DNA from: Hemileia vastatrix
Taxonomy: Eukaryota > Basidiomycota > Pucciniomycetes > Pucciniales > Zaghouaniaceae
Direction: 5' to 3'
Assembly (NCBI GenBank): GCA_030280995.1
Contig: JASXTE010000002.1
Coordinates: forward strand, 23,442,183-23,506,182
Length of the DNA: 64,000 nucleotides
A program made the translations under genes and the position numbers. Positions 9,920-22,060 of this stretch are shown one piece after another; position 1 is the stretch's first letter; every line of letters begins with the position of its first letter. Below the pieces are notes generated by a model. The model worked only from the letters and a program-made list of their open reading frames with translations, ran no database searches and was not told where the DNA came from.

Positions 9920-12417
9920 ATGACTGATCAAGGTGCTTCTGCTCGCCATGATGAGGAACTAGATTTAATTGATTATGATGAAGCTTCTTCTGTAAGTTCT
10001 CCTTTGACTACAAAACTGTCTCAAATTAATAAATTACTGGACCAATCAGGATGTAGAAATGCAGGAGATGGAAGTATTAGTGGAGACAACTGCTCAAGAT
10101 AAAAAGCCTTCTATCAACCCCCCAGAAGAGCTTCCAAAAGGCTTAAAAATTAAAAAGATGCCCTTTAATCAGCAATTCAAAAATCTATCCACTCACATCA
10201 AGGAGTTGAGGTCAGAAAACCTCCAGCTGAGGTCAAAAACAAACTCTCTGGAAGACAAGGTAAGAAAAATTGAGTTCTTCCTTCAAGAGAAGAGGAAACC
10301 ACCTCCTCCCCCAAAAGTCCTTCCACAACTGGCCCCCCAGGAACAAGAAAAGGTGGAAGTCTCAAAGTGGCAGTGGGATTGTCTGAACACCCACTGGGAT
10401 TATCTGTCCCAACAACAACAGCAACAAGTACCTCAGGCAGGTCCTTCAAGAATCAATCAGTTCAACCCCACACCTCCTCACCCCTATCAAGGAGGAAGAA
10501 AGAGAAAAAATAATTATGTCCAATTCTTGCCCAAGCCATGGTAATCTCCTCTACTGAATCTCAAGTACCATTTATTGTTACTGATTTAGTTCCTTCAGGT
10601 AATTCTGAAAGAGGAGTTGAGACTTTGAGACCAGTAGAGGCTGAGAGTAGTAGACAAATGGCTCAATATTCTAATGTATCTAATCCTTTGGTTTTGATTG
10701 CTAATTCAATGATTAATCGTGATATGGCTATTATTGATGAGACACTTGATACTGAGTTTAATGAGAATCTGGAAAGTTACTCTGTTTCCCTATTGAGAAA
10801 TACTCCAGATGTAGCAAACATTAATTATTAATATTTGAGGGATATTATTGCTTAACAAAATCATATAATAAACAAAATGCAATTTAATCATAAATATAAT
10901 AGTTTCTTAACTGAACAGGGTTATAAAGCATTGAGAAGTGGGTTACAGAAAGTTTCTGATGATTTGTTTCATTACAAAGTAACACATGAAAAGAAAGTTG
11001 CTTTATGGCAAAATATCAAAAATGATTTGTCTAAATTAAAAGATGATGTGTCCATCTTTGTCCAGGAGCTAGAAGGACATAAGATGAACTTAGAAATATT
11101 GAGTAACCATTATTAATATTTACAAAATAAGAACCAGTTATCTTTTTCAACCATCAATGAGAATTTATCTAGTATTCCAAGAGTAAAAACTAGGCTAAAA
11201 ACCATTGAAGAGAAATTGAATTCATTGTTATATAATCAAAAGTTTTCTGGCATTTCTTTGAAAGAACCTGGAGAGCAGAATAACCCACTTGTACCTGTTC
11301 CTAGTTCAACCAAAATATAATTAGTTCCAGAAATACCTGTTGATACCACTGAGTTTCCATCAAAAATTGATGATGTATCTGGATCACCTACAGAAGGATT
11401 AAACAATGATATTAATAGACAATTGGATAATTTAAAGCTCCTTCTCACTTAGAAACAATCTTGTAATAAGGAGACTAATTCAAATCAAAAGAATTGGCCA
11501 AAACTTGACCAGTATGCAACATTTGATGGTGACTCTTCCTCTGATTGGCAACAGTTCATTTGCAGGATTGGTAATCAAAAAATTCTTACAAACTCCCAGA
11601 TGAGGAAATTGTGTCAAAATTAATTTCTTTATATACCAATGTAGCCCTAATGTGGTATGAATCTGTTCTCTTGAATAAAAATGACTACTAATGGGAAGAT
11701 TGGAAAAAATTAATTAAAGCACAATTTGGTGGTTCCAAGTTTAGATTATCTCAACAAAGGCAATATGAAGAAACCAGATATAGCTGTTCTACTGAAAAAC
11801 CTATTGAGTTCTTGATGAAACTTGTGAAATTCTTGAGGGAAATGGACCCAGATATGGATTTTGAGTCATGGAAGGACAGGATCCTCTATAAATTACCTAT
11901 GTCTCTGAGAGACTTAATAGTTGCCAGGACTGAGTTCTCAAGAGAACCTTCTTCTTTCATTAATACTTTTAATGAGATACTTCTATACAAGAAGTATGAT
12001 TTTAGAAGATTCATTCCTTGAACTTCATTGGAGAAAACTTCCAATTACCTACAAAAGCCTCTTGAAAAGGTTGGTAAACCTTCTGCCCCTGTTGCACCGA
12101 AAAATTATGCAACAAATATGTGCCTCAATTGCAGTAAGCCTAGTAAAAAATGCTATGTTTATGACAAGAAGATACATTTTGTTTAGAAGGAAGAGGAATA
12201 TGCTGATGACACAATATCACTGGATGAAACTTCAAGTGACTGTGCTAGCAATATCTCATATGAATCTCACCAGGAAATATTAATTCTGGAAGAGGATATT
12301 CATTATTTAAATAATATTGATATTGAGAATAATGATTTATCTACATTAGAGGATGCTGAGATAATAAAAAACCTTGAGGACAGCTTAATTATTATTTCCC
12401 CTCTCAAGGCACCTGTC
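9920..12417 (+). pseudogene. A1 gag, two overlapping frames, broken
   Basis: ATG at 9920 opens an acidic start. A coiled-coil segment follows (10150-10290), then a proline-rich linker and the family signature VSKWQWD. The first frame ends at KPW-TAA (10544). The second begins at ATG 10538, overlapping as ATGGTAA, and carries the capsid-like region: FDGDSSSDWQQFI (about 11520) and KDRILYKLPMSLRDLIVARTEF (about 11870-11940). The zinc knuckle near 12120 is degenerate. Stops at about 10830, 10853 and 11116, plus several frameshifts, disable it. In a live element gag would assemble the cytoplasmic particle. A4 (31500-33783) is a better copy. Confidence 0.75.
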
Positions 12418-15400
12418 TTGATCAATGGAAATAAAATTGAGGTTCTCTTAGATTCTGGCGCTGGAGGAAGTGTAGTATCTGAAAAAGCACTTTCTTCAGT
12501 TAACCAAGATTATAAATCTAAACTTATGCCTATCATTTCTGAGAATTGGAGAGGTTATGTCTCAGTTTTGTCCCCCATTGGTAAATACAAAACCACAGTA
12601 TTTTTCAAATATAACCATGGTTTTGTAAGAGCTATATGTGATTTTGTGGTCATGAAAAATGATAACTTAAGTAGTTGGTTCATTGTGGGAAATTACATTT
12701 TAACCAAATATGGCATAAAATTATATCCTTCAAACCAATGCTTCACAATGGGAATGAATGGGAAGAGAAAATTTAAAATTTCCTCCCCCAAGAAATTATT
12801 AACACCAGGATTGAACACATGTAATTCTGTAGTTTAATATAAAGGAAGATCTACAAAATAAATGCCTACCCTTGTTTCTGAAATTGAAAATGCTTCTTTT
12901 GGAGAACAACTTTCTATTGAGGATAAAGATTTCATTATTAAATTAATCAAATCTTTTCCTATGGCTTTTGCTTGTGGATCACCTGAATTAGGATTGGTAA
13001 AAGAAGAAATGAAGCTTTCATTATCTTGTCCATTGACAGAAATACCACCTACTTTAAAGAAGAAGCCTTATCCAGCTTCTAACACTAAGAGCAAAGATAT
13101 TGAAGACAATATCTTTACCCTTTTAAAAATGAATATTATTGAAAAGGTAGTTAAAACACCTAATTATTGTGTTATCTTACCTGTCCTAATTTTTTAAGAG
13201 AAAGATAATACCAGGTTATGTGGTTATCTTAGAGCATTAAATACTTGTACTGCTGATGATATCTATCCTTTACCAAGAATGAAATCTATACATGCCACCC
13301 TACAAGGTGTTAAATATATCAGCTGTTTGGATGGTAATAAGGGATATCACCAGGTACCTGTTGAGAATAATTCTCAGAATTTTATGATGATTGCTACTCA
13401 TATGGGTATTCATAAGTATATTAGGATGCCATTTGGCCCTAAAAATGCCCTTTCAGTTTTTCAAAAATATATGGATAACACTTTCCATCAAGAAATAATT
13501 GAAGGATGGCTGATGGTTTATATTGATGATATCATTATATTCTCTAAAACGTTTGAGGAGGGGGGGACCATCTTAATCACCTGTGTTAAATTCTCCATAA
13601 GATGGATGAGATAAATATGACACTGGCTTTGAAGAAATGAAAATTTGGTTTTCATTCCTTAAAAGTGCATGGTCATTTTATCTCAAGTTTACAGATATGT
13701 GTTTACCAAAACAAAGTGGCAGCCATACAACAGGTGAATGCTCCTACCACAGTTAGAGAGCTACAGAGTTTTTTTGTGAATGTGTGGATACTATAGACAG
13801 TATATTAAAAATTACCAAATCATAGAATTACCCCTTACACAACTGACTAGGAAATAAGTTGCTTTTGTCTGGAATAGTGAAAGACACAGAGCTTTTGACA
13901 CTATGAAACATTGTTTGATGTCAGCACCAATTCTTGCTTTACCTGACTTTAATAACCCATTTGTTTTATACACTGATGCCAGTTTTATTGGTCTTGGTGC
14001 TGCCCTCTATCAGAAACAAGTGATGAATGATAATGTATCAGAATTAGTAATTTGTTTTATCTCAAGAACCTTGAGAAATAGTGAATTGAAATATGGTGCC
14101 ACTCAACTAGAACTTTTAGCAGTAGTATGGGCTCTAGAGAAGCTAAATTATTACCTGTATGACCTGAAGTTTGAACTCTTCACTGACTGCAGTTCAGTTA
14201 AATCCCTACTAAACTTGAAAATACCTAACAGACATATGTTCAGATGGCAACTGGCTGTTCAAGAATATAGAGGGAGAATGACAATAATTCATAGGGCTGG
14301 TATTTTTCGCTCAAATTTGGATATTTTATCAAGATTACCTTTGCCAAATGATGAATCAAATCCTGCATATGTTCCTGAAGATGAAATTATTCATATTAAT
14401 GGGATATATGTGGTTGATATGGAAGAAGAGCTATTACAGCTTATTCTAGATTCATATGTTAAGGACACTGACTTAAAAAATTTCTGTACCATATTAAATG
14501 ATCCAAAGAATTCTTCAATACAAGCATTAATTAAAACCCTTCCACCAAAATACCAGAATAATTTGGAAAAAGGTAACTTTTCAATTTATGAATGCTACCT
14601 CTAATATAGAAGATAGTTGAGTAATTTTATTGTTATTCATCCTTCTATGAAAGAGATCATCTTGAAAAATTTGTCATGATGACATATTGGCTGGAAATTT
14701 TGATCTTGAAAAAACAATAAACAGAATTAAAAAAACTGCTTGGTGGGTTAATATTTCTGAAGACACCAAACTATGTGTTGAATCCTGTGATTCTTGCCAC
14801 AAATCAGAAAGATTCACTGGAAAAAGAGCTAGATTAATGCAACATATTGAATCTCCTGTTGCACCATGGCAGATAGTAAACATGGACTTTGTAAAAGGAT
14901 TTCCCATTTCTGGGAAAGACATTTATTAATCTTCTTGGGTTATTGTGTATAGACTCACAAAAATGTGTAAATTTATACCTACCCACAAGGATGTTTCCAA
15001 TAAAGAATTAGCCTTCTTATGGTGGTCTCATATGTTTAATACCGCTAGTTTTCCTAAGGCCATACCTTCTGTCAGGGACCCTAAATTTACTTCTGAAATT
15101 TGGATGTCTCTTATGGATGTTTGTGGTTGTGATCAGAAAATTTCTACTGCCCATCACCCCCAAACTTATGAATTAGCTGAAAGAATGATTCAGAGTTAAG
15201 AGGACATGATAAGAAGGTATTGTGCCTTTGGCCTTGAGTGCAAAGGCAACAACAGGTTCACTCATGATTATTTCAACTTACTTCTTGGGTTGGAATTTGC
15301 TAATAATAGCACTGTTCATTCTGTTACTCAAAGAAAGACTTTTGAGCTCTGGCTTGGATATGTTCCAAATACTCCTGCACAAATTTTTAATAATAAAATA

Positions 15401-15943
15401 CCTAAATTGGATTTACTTCCTGGTGTTAAATCTTTTCTTCAAATGCAACAACTTTGCAGAAGTCATGCTCAAAAATGTATTGAAAAATCTTTTGAATATG
15501 AGAAGAAGAGATGGTACAAATCAAATAAAGAATACACTTTTAAAAAGGGTGATGAAGTACTAATTTCTACAGTCCACTTCAATTTACATGGTAATTAAAA
15601 ATTGAAAGACCTGTTTGTAGGTCCATTTCTTTTCAGAAGAAAGGTTGGTGATAATGCAGTTGAATTTATATTGTATTCTCCATATGACAGAAAACATCTA
15701 TTTTATCCAATATCTCTTTTGAAACCTTACACATCCAATGGTGATTTATTTCCCAAAAGAAGGGGAAGACCAAAAAACACCCTTAATGAAATCACTGAGA
15801 TAGCAGAAATTGATAAGATTCTAAATGACAGAATAGTTGCTGATGAAAAAGGTACTGAATACTTATTGAGATTCAAGAAGAAATCTTCAGAATATGATTC
15901 TTGGATACCTGGAAAGAGATATATAATCTTCCTACTTTACTAA
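12418..15943 (+). pseudogene. A1 pol: protease-RT-RNaseH-integrase-chromodomain
   Basis: Domain order is Ty3/gypsy. Protease with LLDSGAGGSV at 12450-12480. Reverse transcriptase from 12862, with CLDGNKGYHQVPVE, RMPFGPKNA and catalytic YIDDI (13522). RNase H with YTDASFIGLGAAL (13960), TQLELLAVVWALEKL and TDCSSVKSL. Integrase zinc region (14687-14815) with CDSC but AGNFD where A4 has AGHFD, so one His is lost. Integrase core around 14880-15200 (NMDF, RDPKFTSEIW, LAERMIQ). The C-terminal YLLRFKKKSSEYDSWIPGK (15860-15915) is chromodomain-like. Stops and frameshifts separate almost every block, for example between 13614 and 13903. Confidence 0.9.
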
Positions 15944-15970
15944 AGAAATATAAAATGAAAAAATCATAGC

Positions 15971-16001
15971 ATTTTTTTATTGTTTTTTTAGAGTGAGGGA
16001 G
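15971..16001 (+). promoter_or_regulatory. A1 polypurine tract with T-rich box
   Basis: TTTTTTTATTGTTTTTTTA is followed by GAGTGAGGGAG immediately before the TGTCAG of the 3' LTR. This is the expected plus-strand primer layout. The same tract precedes the 3' LTRs of A2 (18788-18798, minus) and A4 (27865-27875, minus). Confidence 0.8.
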
Positions 16002-16805
16002 TGTCAGACAGGCTGCTAGACTTACCCAGTAAAATAATTAATTATTTACGGGATGAAGCGACACCTTATTATTTCTATTTTTATTAATAATAATATATTT
16101 ACATTAAATTTACTTATAATAAATTACCTAATTACAAAAAGGTAAAGTTATTAAATAATAAAAATTAATATTAAAATTTCCCTTATAATTTTATTTCATA
16201 ATACTCTGCTAAATGACAGGTTAAGAGAAATAAAATTAATATTAAAATAAAAATTTAATATTGGAATAACATTTAATATTAATATAAAAATAAATATATA
16301 CAAGAAACTCAAATTAATTATTTAAAAATGACACTTACAGTAATTTTTAAATAAACTAATTTATTTATGTCATATACAGTAAATACACTTTTCTAACACT
16401 TTATTTTTAGAAAAACCTTATTGATTGAAATTTTTTTCAGGAATATTCCTTTTATTCTCTCATACTACTGTATTTAGGATTATAACTCCATTCTTTGTCT
16501 CATCTTTCTCTATATAAGGCCTCCTTTTCTGTATGTTTTGGATCAACCATTACTTACTTATTTTCTTAAAACATTTATTACAATTAAAATAAATTATTAC
16601 TATTACTTATTGCTTTTAGTATTTACAAACACATAACTCTAAATCATTAATTATAATTATATTTATATATTTTTTGCCTCTTTAAATTGATTAAATAAAT
16701 AAAAGATAAATTTATTGTACCCTTGCCTTTGAAACCCCAAAATACCCCTATCACCACCGTTAAATCTCTGTTAAAAATCTTCAAGACCAAAAGGTCCCAA
16801 TGAAA
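16002..16805 (+). repeat. A1 3' LTR (804 bp)
   Basis: It starts TGTCAGACAGGCTGCTAGAC and ends GGTCCCAATGAAA, where the family end is TTGACA. The boundary is set by GTATT right after it, matching the duplication at 8187. Confidence 0.85.
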
Positions 16806-16810
16806 GTATT

Positions 16811-17089
16811 ACTCAAATTAAAGGTAAGGAGGTTTTATTATAACTTGAAAGGATTATAAATATTAAAATTTAAATATCAAATCAGTAATAGTAGTAATGG
16901 AACTAAGTTGATGGTATATAATAAATTGTAAGTAAGTAAAGAATGAGAAAATAATAACCAAAATGAGAGGACTTATATAGGCGAAAAGAAGAGAAACCAG
17001 AGAGTTAAAATTCTATATACAGGAGTATAAGAAAGAAGAACTTTCCAGAATAATATATTGCAAATATTAAGGTTGTTCTATAAAGAATG
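16811..17089 (-). mobile_element. A2 3' LTR, middle piece
   Basis: As reverse complement this matches A-family LTR body, including GGACTTATATAGGCG (the promoter-like TATATAAGGCC) and AAGGTTGTTCT. It ends at GAATG (17085-17089), the target of the solo B LTR, and resumes at 18249. Confidence 0.8.
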
Positions 17090-18243
17090 TGTCAGTGTAT
17101 CTAGTATTTATTTATGGTCCTACTACTTATTGATAAATGATTTAGTGATTAACCCTCAGGGGAAGACTAATAAAATAGTTATACTCAAATAAAACTCACA
17201 ATACTTCAATTTAAATGCTTGCTAGTGGTGAAAAATAGATGAATATAATATATTTATAGCTTATATAAAGATAATATCAATTTATGATGGCTTTAAAATA
17301 TATTTCTAAATGCTTATAATTGTATTTTATTGTTTGTTTGAATTTTAGTAAGTGAATTATGTCTAATAACCGTCAAAATCCTCCCTTACTTATACCGAAA
17401 TCCACTGGAGTGCACAGACCTTCAATCCAGATGATGTCACTGCTATCGCTGGCAATTACAGCACTGTGAGGGCCCATCACCTCCCCATGGCGTCCACTTC
17501 AAGAAGGTTCAACATCCAGACCTCCAGTAAGGACCCTCCATCACAATTAATGATAACACAGACCTATACCATAAATAGAAAATCCAGATAAAAGCAGATA
17601 ACATAAAGAAACAGGTAAAATAACTCATCCATGAGAATATAATGAGCCCCAAAGCATATAAAGGAAACAAATGAAATGTCCAAGCCCCCAATAACATCCC
17701 CAAGCATCCATATTAACCTAGAAATGACCTCCCAACCAATAAATATGTGAATATCCATTCAAGGAAGCAGATTAAGCTGTCCAGACTGAGTGTATGCGCC
17801 TGAAATAAATGTTTATGCTTATGTAGGCGTTGTGAGTCCACTGGATACAACCATATGACCTAAAATAAGCAGAAAAACAAAGTTTATAGGCTATTAAGAG
17901 GCTAAAACCCACTTATATACCTAAATATACATAATATACTGCATATTTCACTGAATATGAGATTTATGTATACATATAAGCTTATGTATGTCAATAATTA
18001 CTTAATATAACTTAATATAAGTATATTATGACTCCATTAACACCTTAATGAGTATTATTAGACTAGGGATAAGCTATTCAAACTACTATAACTTATATAA
18101 TAGAGTAATAATTATATATATAAGTAATATAATCATATATATTATTATTTTAACCTTATTTTTAAGATATAAGCTTAAATTACTTAAGGTTATCTTATTT
18201 TAAGTATAATAAATAGTAAGTCCTAGGGATATCTAGGCTGAAA
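17090..18243 (+). mobile_element. Solo family B LTR (1154 bp)
   Basis: It begins TGTCAGTGTATCTAG and ends GGATATCTAGGCTGAAA. GAATG flanks both sides (17085-17089 and 18244-18248), so it is a complete insertion whose internal part was lost by LTR-LTR recombination. The segment 17401-17530 (TCCACTGGAGTGCACAGACC onward) is almost identical to 24772-24900. Confidence 0.9.
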
Positions 18244-18260
18244 GAATGTATCAATATAAT

Positions 18261-18461
18261 AGGGGGTATCAAAGTTAAAAATCTTTCATTTTGAAATACC
18301 ACTTTTCTCCACCAAATCAAACATCATTATTTTTTTAAATTATGCCATATTGTGCCCCAAAAATACCTTTTTACTTATAACTAATGTCATTTTTGTGGCT
18401 TTCTTTTTGTGTTGTGAAATACCTTTAAAAAAATTACAAATTTCCAACTTTGATACCCCCT
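18261..18461. mobile_element. Tourist-like MITE (about 200 bp)
   Basis: Inverted ends AGGGGGTATCAAAGTT and AACTTTGATACCCCCT enclose non-coding AT-rich DNA. The end sequence equals the right terminus of the Harbinger copies (CTTTGATACCCCC at 50259), so this is probably a short derivative mobilised by that transposase. TAA follows on the right; the left duplication has decayed. Confidence 0.75.
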
Positions 18462-18787
18462 AAAGTATTTACTGTATATATGTCAAATATTTTGATTTCT
18501 TTCAAAGTTTCTGTAAATGTCACTTTTAAATAAATAATTTGAATGTTTATTTTTTAGCATTAATATATTTTTATTTCACCTCTAACCTTTCATGAGGACA
18601 TTGTTAGGGAATAAAAAGATGAGGGACATTAAATTTAAATATTTACTTAACTTACTTATTCCAATTAGTTAAATTATTGTAATTAAGTTATAAGGTTAAT
18701 ATAATAAATAATATAAGAATAAAGGTGTGGCTTCATCCTAGTAAATATTTCATTTTTTACTGGGTAAGTCTAGTAGCCTGGCTGACA
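18462..18787 (-). mobile_element. A2 3' LTR, inner piece
   Basis: The end GGGTAAGTCTAGTAGCCTGG CTGACA at 18768-18787 is the family A LTR start in reverse. The purine tract CTCCCTCACTC of A2 follows directly. Together with 8077-8191 and 16811-17089 it completes one LTR split by three insertions. Confidence 0.8.
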
Positions 18788-18837
18788 CTCCCTCACTCTA
18801 AAAAAACAATAAAAAATGCTATGATTTTTTCTTTTTA

Positions 18838-21481
18838 TATTTCATTAATAGAGTAGAAAGGTTAGATATTTCATTCCCAGGTATCTAAAAATCATATTCT
18901 GAAGATTTATTCTTGAATCTCAATAATTATTCAGTACCTTTTTCAGAAGTGATTATTCTGTCATTTAGAATATTATGAATTTCTGCTGTCTCAGTGATTT
19001 CATCAGGGGTCTTCTTTGGTGTTCCCCTCCTTTTGGGAAACAAATCACTATGTGATGTGTAAGGTTACAGAAGAGATATTGGAAAAACAGGATGTTTCCT
19101 GTCATATAGAGAGTACAAGATAACCTCAACTGAATTTTCACCAACCATTCTTCTGACAACAAATGGACCTAAAAATGGGTCTGTAAATTTGTTGTTACCC
19201 TGTAAATTGAAGTGGAATGTAGAATTCAGTACTTGATCATCCTTTTTAAAAGTGTATTCATAATGGGATCTGTCCCATCTCTTCTTCTCATATTCAAAAA
19301 AAGTTTCAATAAATTTTTGAGCATAACATCTAATAACTTGTTGAATTTGAAGAAAAGATTTTACGCCAGGATTTAAATCCAATATATGTATCTTATTATT
19401 GAAAATTTGAGCAGGAGTATTTGGAACATATCCAAGCTAGAGCTCAAAAGTCTTTCTTTGAGTAACAGAATGAACAGTGCTATTATAAGCTAATTCCATG
19501 CCAAGAACTAAGGTGAACTAATCATGAGTGAACCTGTTGTTGTCTTTTCACTCAAAGACAAAGGCACAATATCTTCTTATCATGTCCTGTAAATTCTGAA
19601 TCATTCTTTCAGCTAATCCATCAGTCTGGGGGTGATGGACTGTAGAAATCTTCAGATCACAACCACAAAAATTCATCAGAGACATCCAAATTCAGAAGTA
19701 AGTTTAGGGTCTCTGTCAAAGATTATGGCTTTTGGAAAACCAGAAGTATTAAACATATGAGACCACCACATGAAGTCTAATTCTTTAGTGGAAACATCCT
19801 GGTTAGTAAGGAGAAATTGACACATTTTTGTGAATCTGTCCACAATAAACCAGCAAGAGTTATAACTGTCTTTCCCAGAAAAGGAAATCCAGTTTTAAAT
19901 TCCATGTCTTTATTTGCCATGGTGCATCAGGAGCTTCAATATGTTGCATTAATCCAGCTCTTTTTCCAGTTAATCTTCTTGATTTCTGGAAAGAATCACA
20001 TGATTCAACATATAATTTTGTGTCCTCAGAAAAATTAACCCACCAAGAAGTGTTCTTAATTCTGATCATTGTTTTTTCAAGATCAAAATGTCCAGCCAAT
20101 ATTACATCATGAAAAATTTTCAAGATGATCTCTTTTATAGAAGGAGAAATAAAAATAACATTACGCAACATTCTCCTATAATAGAGTTAGCCTTCATTAA
20201 TTGAAAATTTACATTTGTCCAAAGCAGTTTAGTACTTTGGTGGGAGGGTTTAATTAATGCTTGTATAGAAGTATTCTTTGGATCAATTAATATAGTACAT
20301 AATATTTTTATGTCAGTTTCCCTATAATTTGAATCCAGAATAAGATGTGATAGCTCTTCCTCCATATCAACCACATATATCCCATGGATGTGAACTATTT
20401 CATCCTCAAGATAATATGCAGGATTTGAGTCATCATTTGGCAAAGGTAAAATTGATAACATATCCACATTTGAGTGAACAATACCAACCCTATGAATTAT
20501 TGTCATTCTCTCGCTGTATTCTTGAACAGCTAACTGCCATCTAAACATAGGCCTGTTAGGTTTTTTCAAGTTGAAGAGCGACTTTACTGCACTGCAGTCA
20601 GTGACAAGTTTTAATTTCTGGTCATCCAGATAATAATTTAGTTTTTCTAGAGCCCACACTACTGCTAAACACTCTACTTGATTGGCACCATCTTTAAATT
20701 CACTATTTCTCAAGTTCTTAAAATATAGCAAATTGCTACTTTGATTCTTTATCATTCATATCTTGTTTCTGATGGAGAGCAGCACCAAGGCCAATAAAAC
20801 TGGCATCAGTATATAAAACAAATGGCTGGTTAAAGTCAGGTAAAGAATGAATATGTGCTGACATCAAACAGCGTCTCATAGTGTCAAAAGCTCTTTGTCT
20901 TTCACTGTTACAGATAAAAGAAACATATTTCCTAGTTAATTGGGTAAGGGGTAATTCTATGACCTTAAAATTTTTTATTTACTGTCTAAAGTATCCACAC
21001 ATTCCTAAAAAACTCTGGAGCTCTCTAACTGCAGTAGGAGCTTTCACCTGTTGTATGGCTGCCACTTTCTTCTGGTCAACACATCTTTAACTGTAAATCA
21101 ACATGACCAATCACTTTCAAAGAATGAAACCAAATTAGCATTTCTTCAAGGGAAGAGTCATATCTATCTCATAAATCTTATGGATCACTTTACATAGTTT
21201 GTTAAGATGGTCCTCAAATGTTTTAGATAATATGATGATATCATTAAAATAAACCATCAGTCATCCTTAAATATTTATTGATGGAATGTGTTATCCATAA
21301 AATTTTGAAAAACTGAAGGGAAATTTTTAGGGCCAAATAGCATCCTTACATACTTATAAATACCCATATGAGTAGCAATCATCAGAAAATTCTGGGAATT
21401 CTTCTCAACAGCTACCTGGTGATATCCTTTATTACCATCTGAACAGCTAATATATTTAGTACCTTGTAAGGTAGCATGTAT
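18838..21481 (-). pseudogene. A2 pol relic (RT to chromodomain)
   Basis: Going leftwards from 21481: RT blocks GNKGYHQVAVEKNSQNF and LFGPKN, a catalytic region decayed to YFNDI (near 21260), RNase H with VECLAVVWALEKL and TDCSAVKSL (20755-20135), an integrase zinc region with ESCDSFQKS (second Cys lost, about 20020), an integrase core, and a C-terminal part at 19382-19065. A chromodomain tail reaches about 18840. It is close to A1 and A4 but carries more frameshifts. Upstream (right) it stops abruptly at GCATGTAT, 21481, where a CACTA-like end begins, so gag, the 5' part of RT and the 5' LTR are missing. Confidence 0.85.
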
Positions 21482-22060
21482 CACCACCGGAAATCTAGGG
21501 GTGAATTGCTAGCAATCCCCTCTCTTGAAATTTAGAGTGTCCCTTAAATATGCCAGGTTTATGAATACTTTATAAACATAAGTAAATTAGAGTTAGATTT
21601 ACATTTATTCTCAGATTGATTATAGACAGAATATCAACTGATTCCAAATTATGCACAAGTTGATCCTCCAGAGCTTGATTTTGGTCCTCTTATGAGCACA
21701 AATTGAGCACAAATTGATCTAACCTAAGCTTATGCATATATAATAATTCAGGATACTTGCTCTATAAAATTTGATAATAAAATAAAATATTGATGAATTT
21801 ATATAAAAAAATTATTATGTAAGATATTAAATTATAAATTTAGGCATCATAGGAGGGCATGTAATAGAACTTAATTATACTATGTGACACCTTAATACTG
21901 TATCATGCAGCTTGAAACATTTAAAACAAAATGAGTCATGATGGGCAATGAAATTACTTGGACAGACACTTTCAAAATTAATACTGACCATAATACACAA
22001 GTATGAAACCTTGGCATCTATCCAATAAAAGATTTTCCTTCTGATAAATGAATTTTTCTC
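21482..22060. mobile_element. CACTA-like terminus of an undefined element
   Basis: CACCACCGGAAATCTAGGGG then ATTGCTAGCAAT repeats the layout of the two CACTA MITEs (CACTAC...TAGGGGG then a palindrome centred on GCTAGC). It breaks A2 exactly at its first base. I could not find the other end. The rest to 22060 has no recognisable coding content. Confidence 0.4.

Larger units (their letters stand above)
8192..16805 (+). mobile_element. Ty3-type LTR retrotransposon A1 (8614 bp)
   Basis: The element has two A-family LTRs, a PBS-like leader, gag and pol relics and a polypurine tract, flanked by GTATT on both sides (8187-8191 and 16806-16810). The 5-bp duplication fits a Ty3 integrase. It lies inside the oppositely oriented LTR of A2, so it is younger than A2. 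Stops and frameshifts in every domain show it is dead. Confidence 0.9.
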
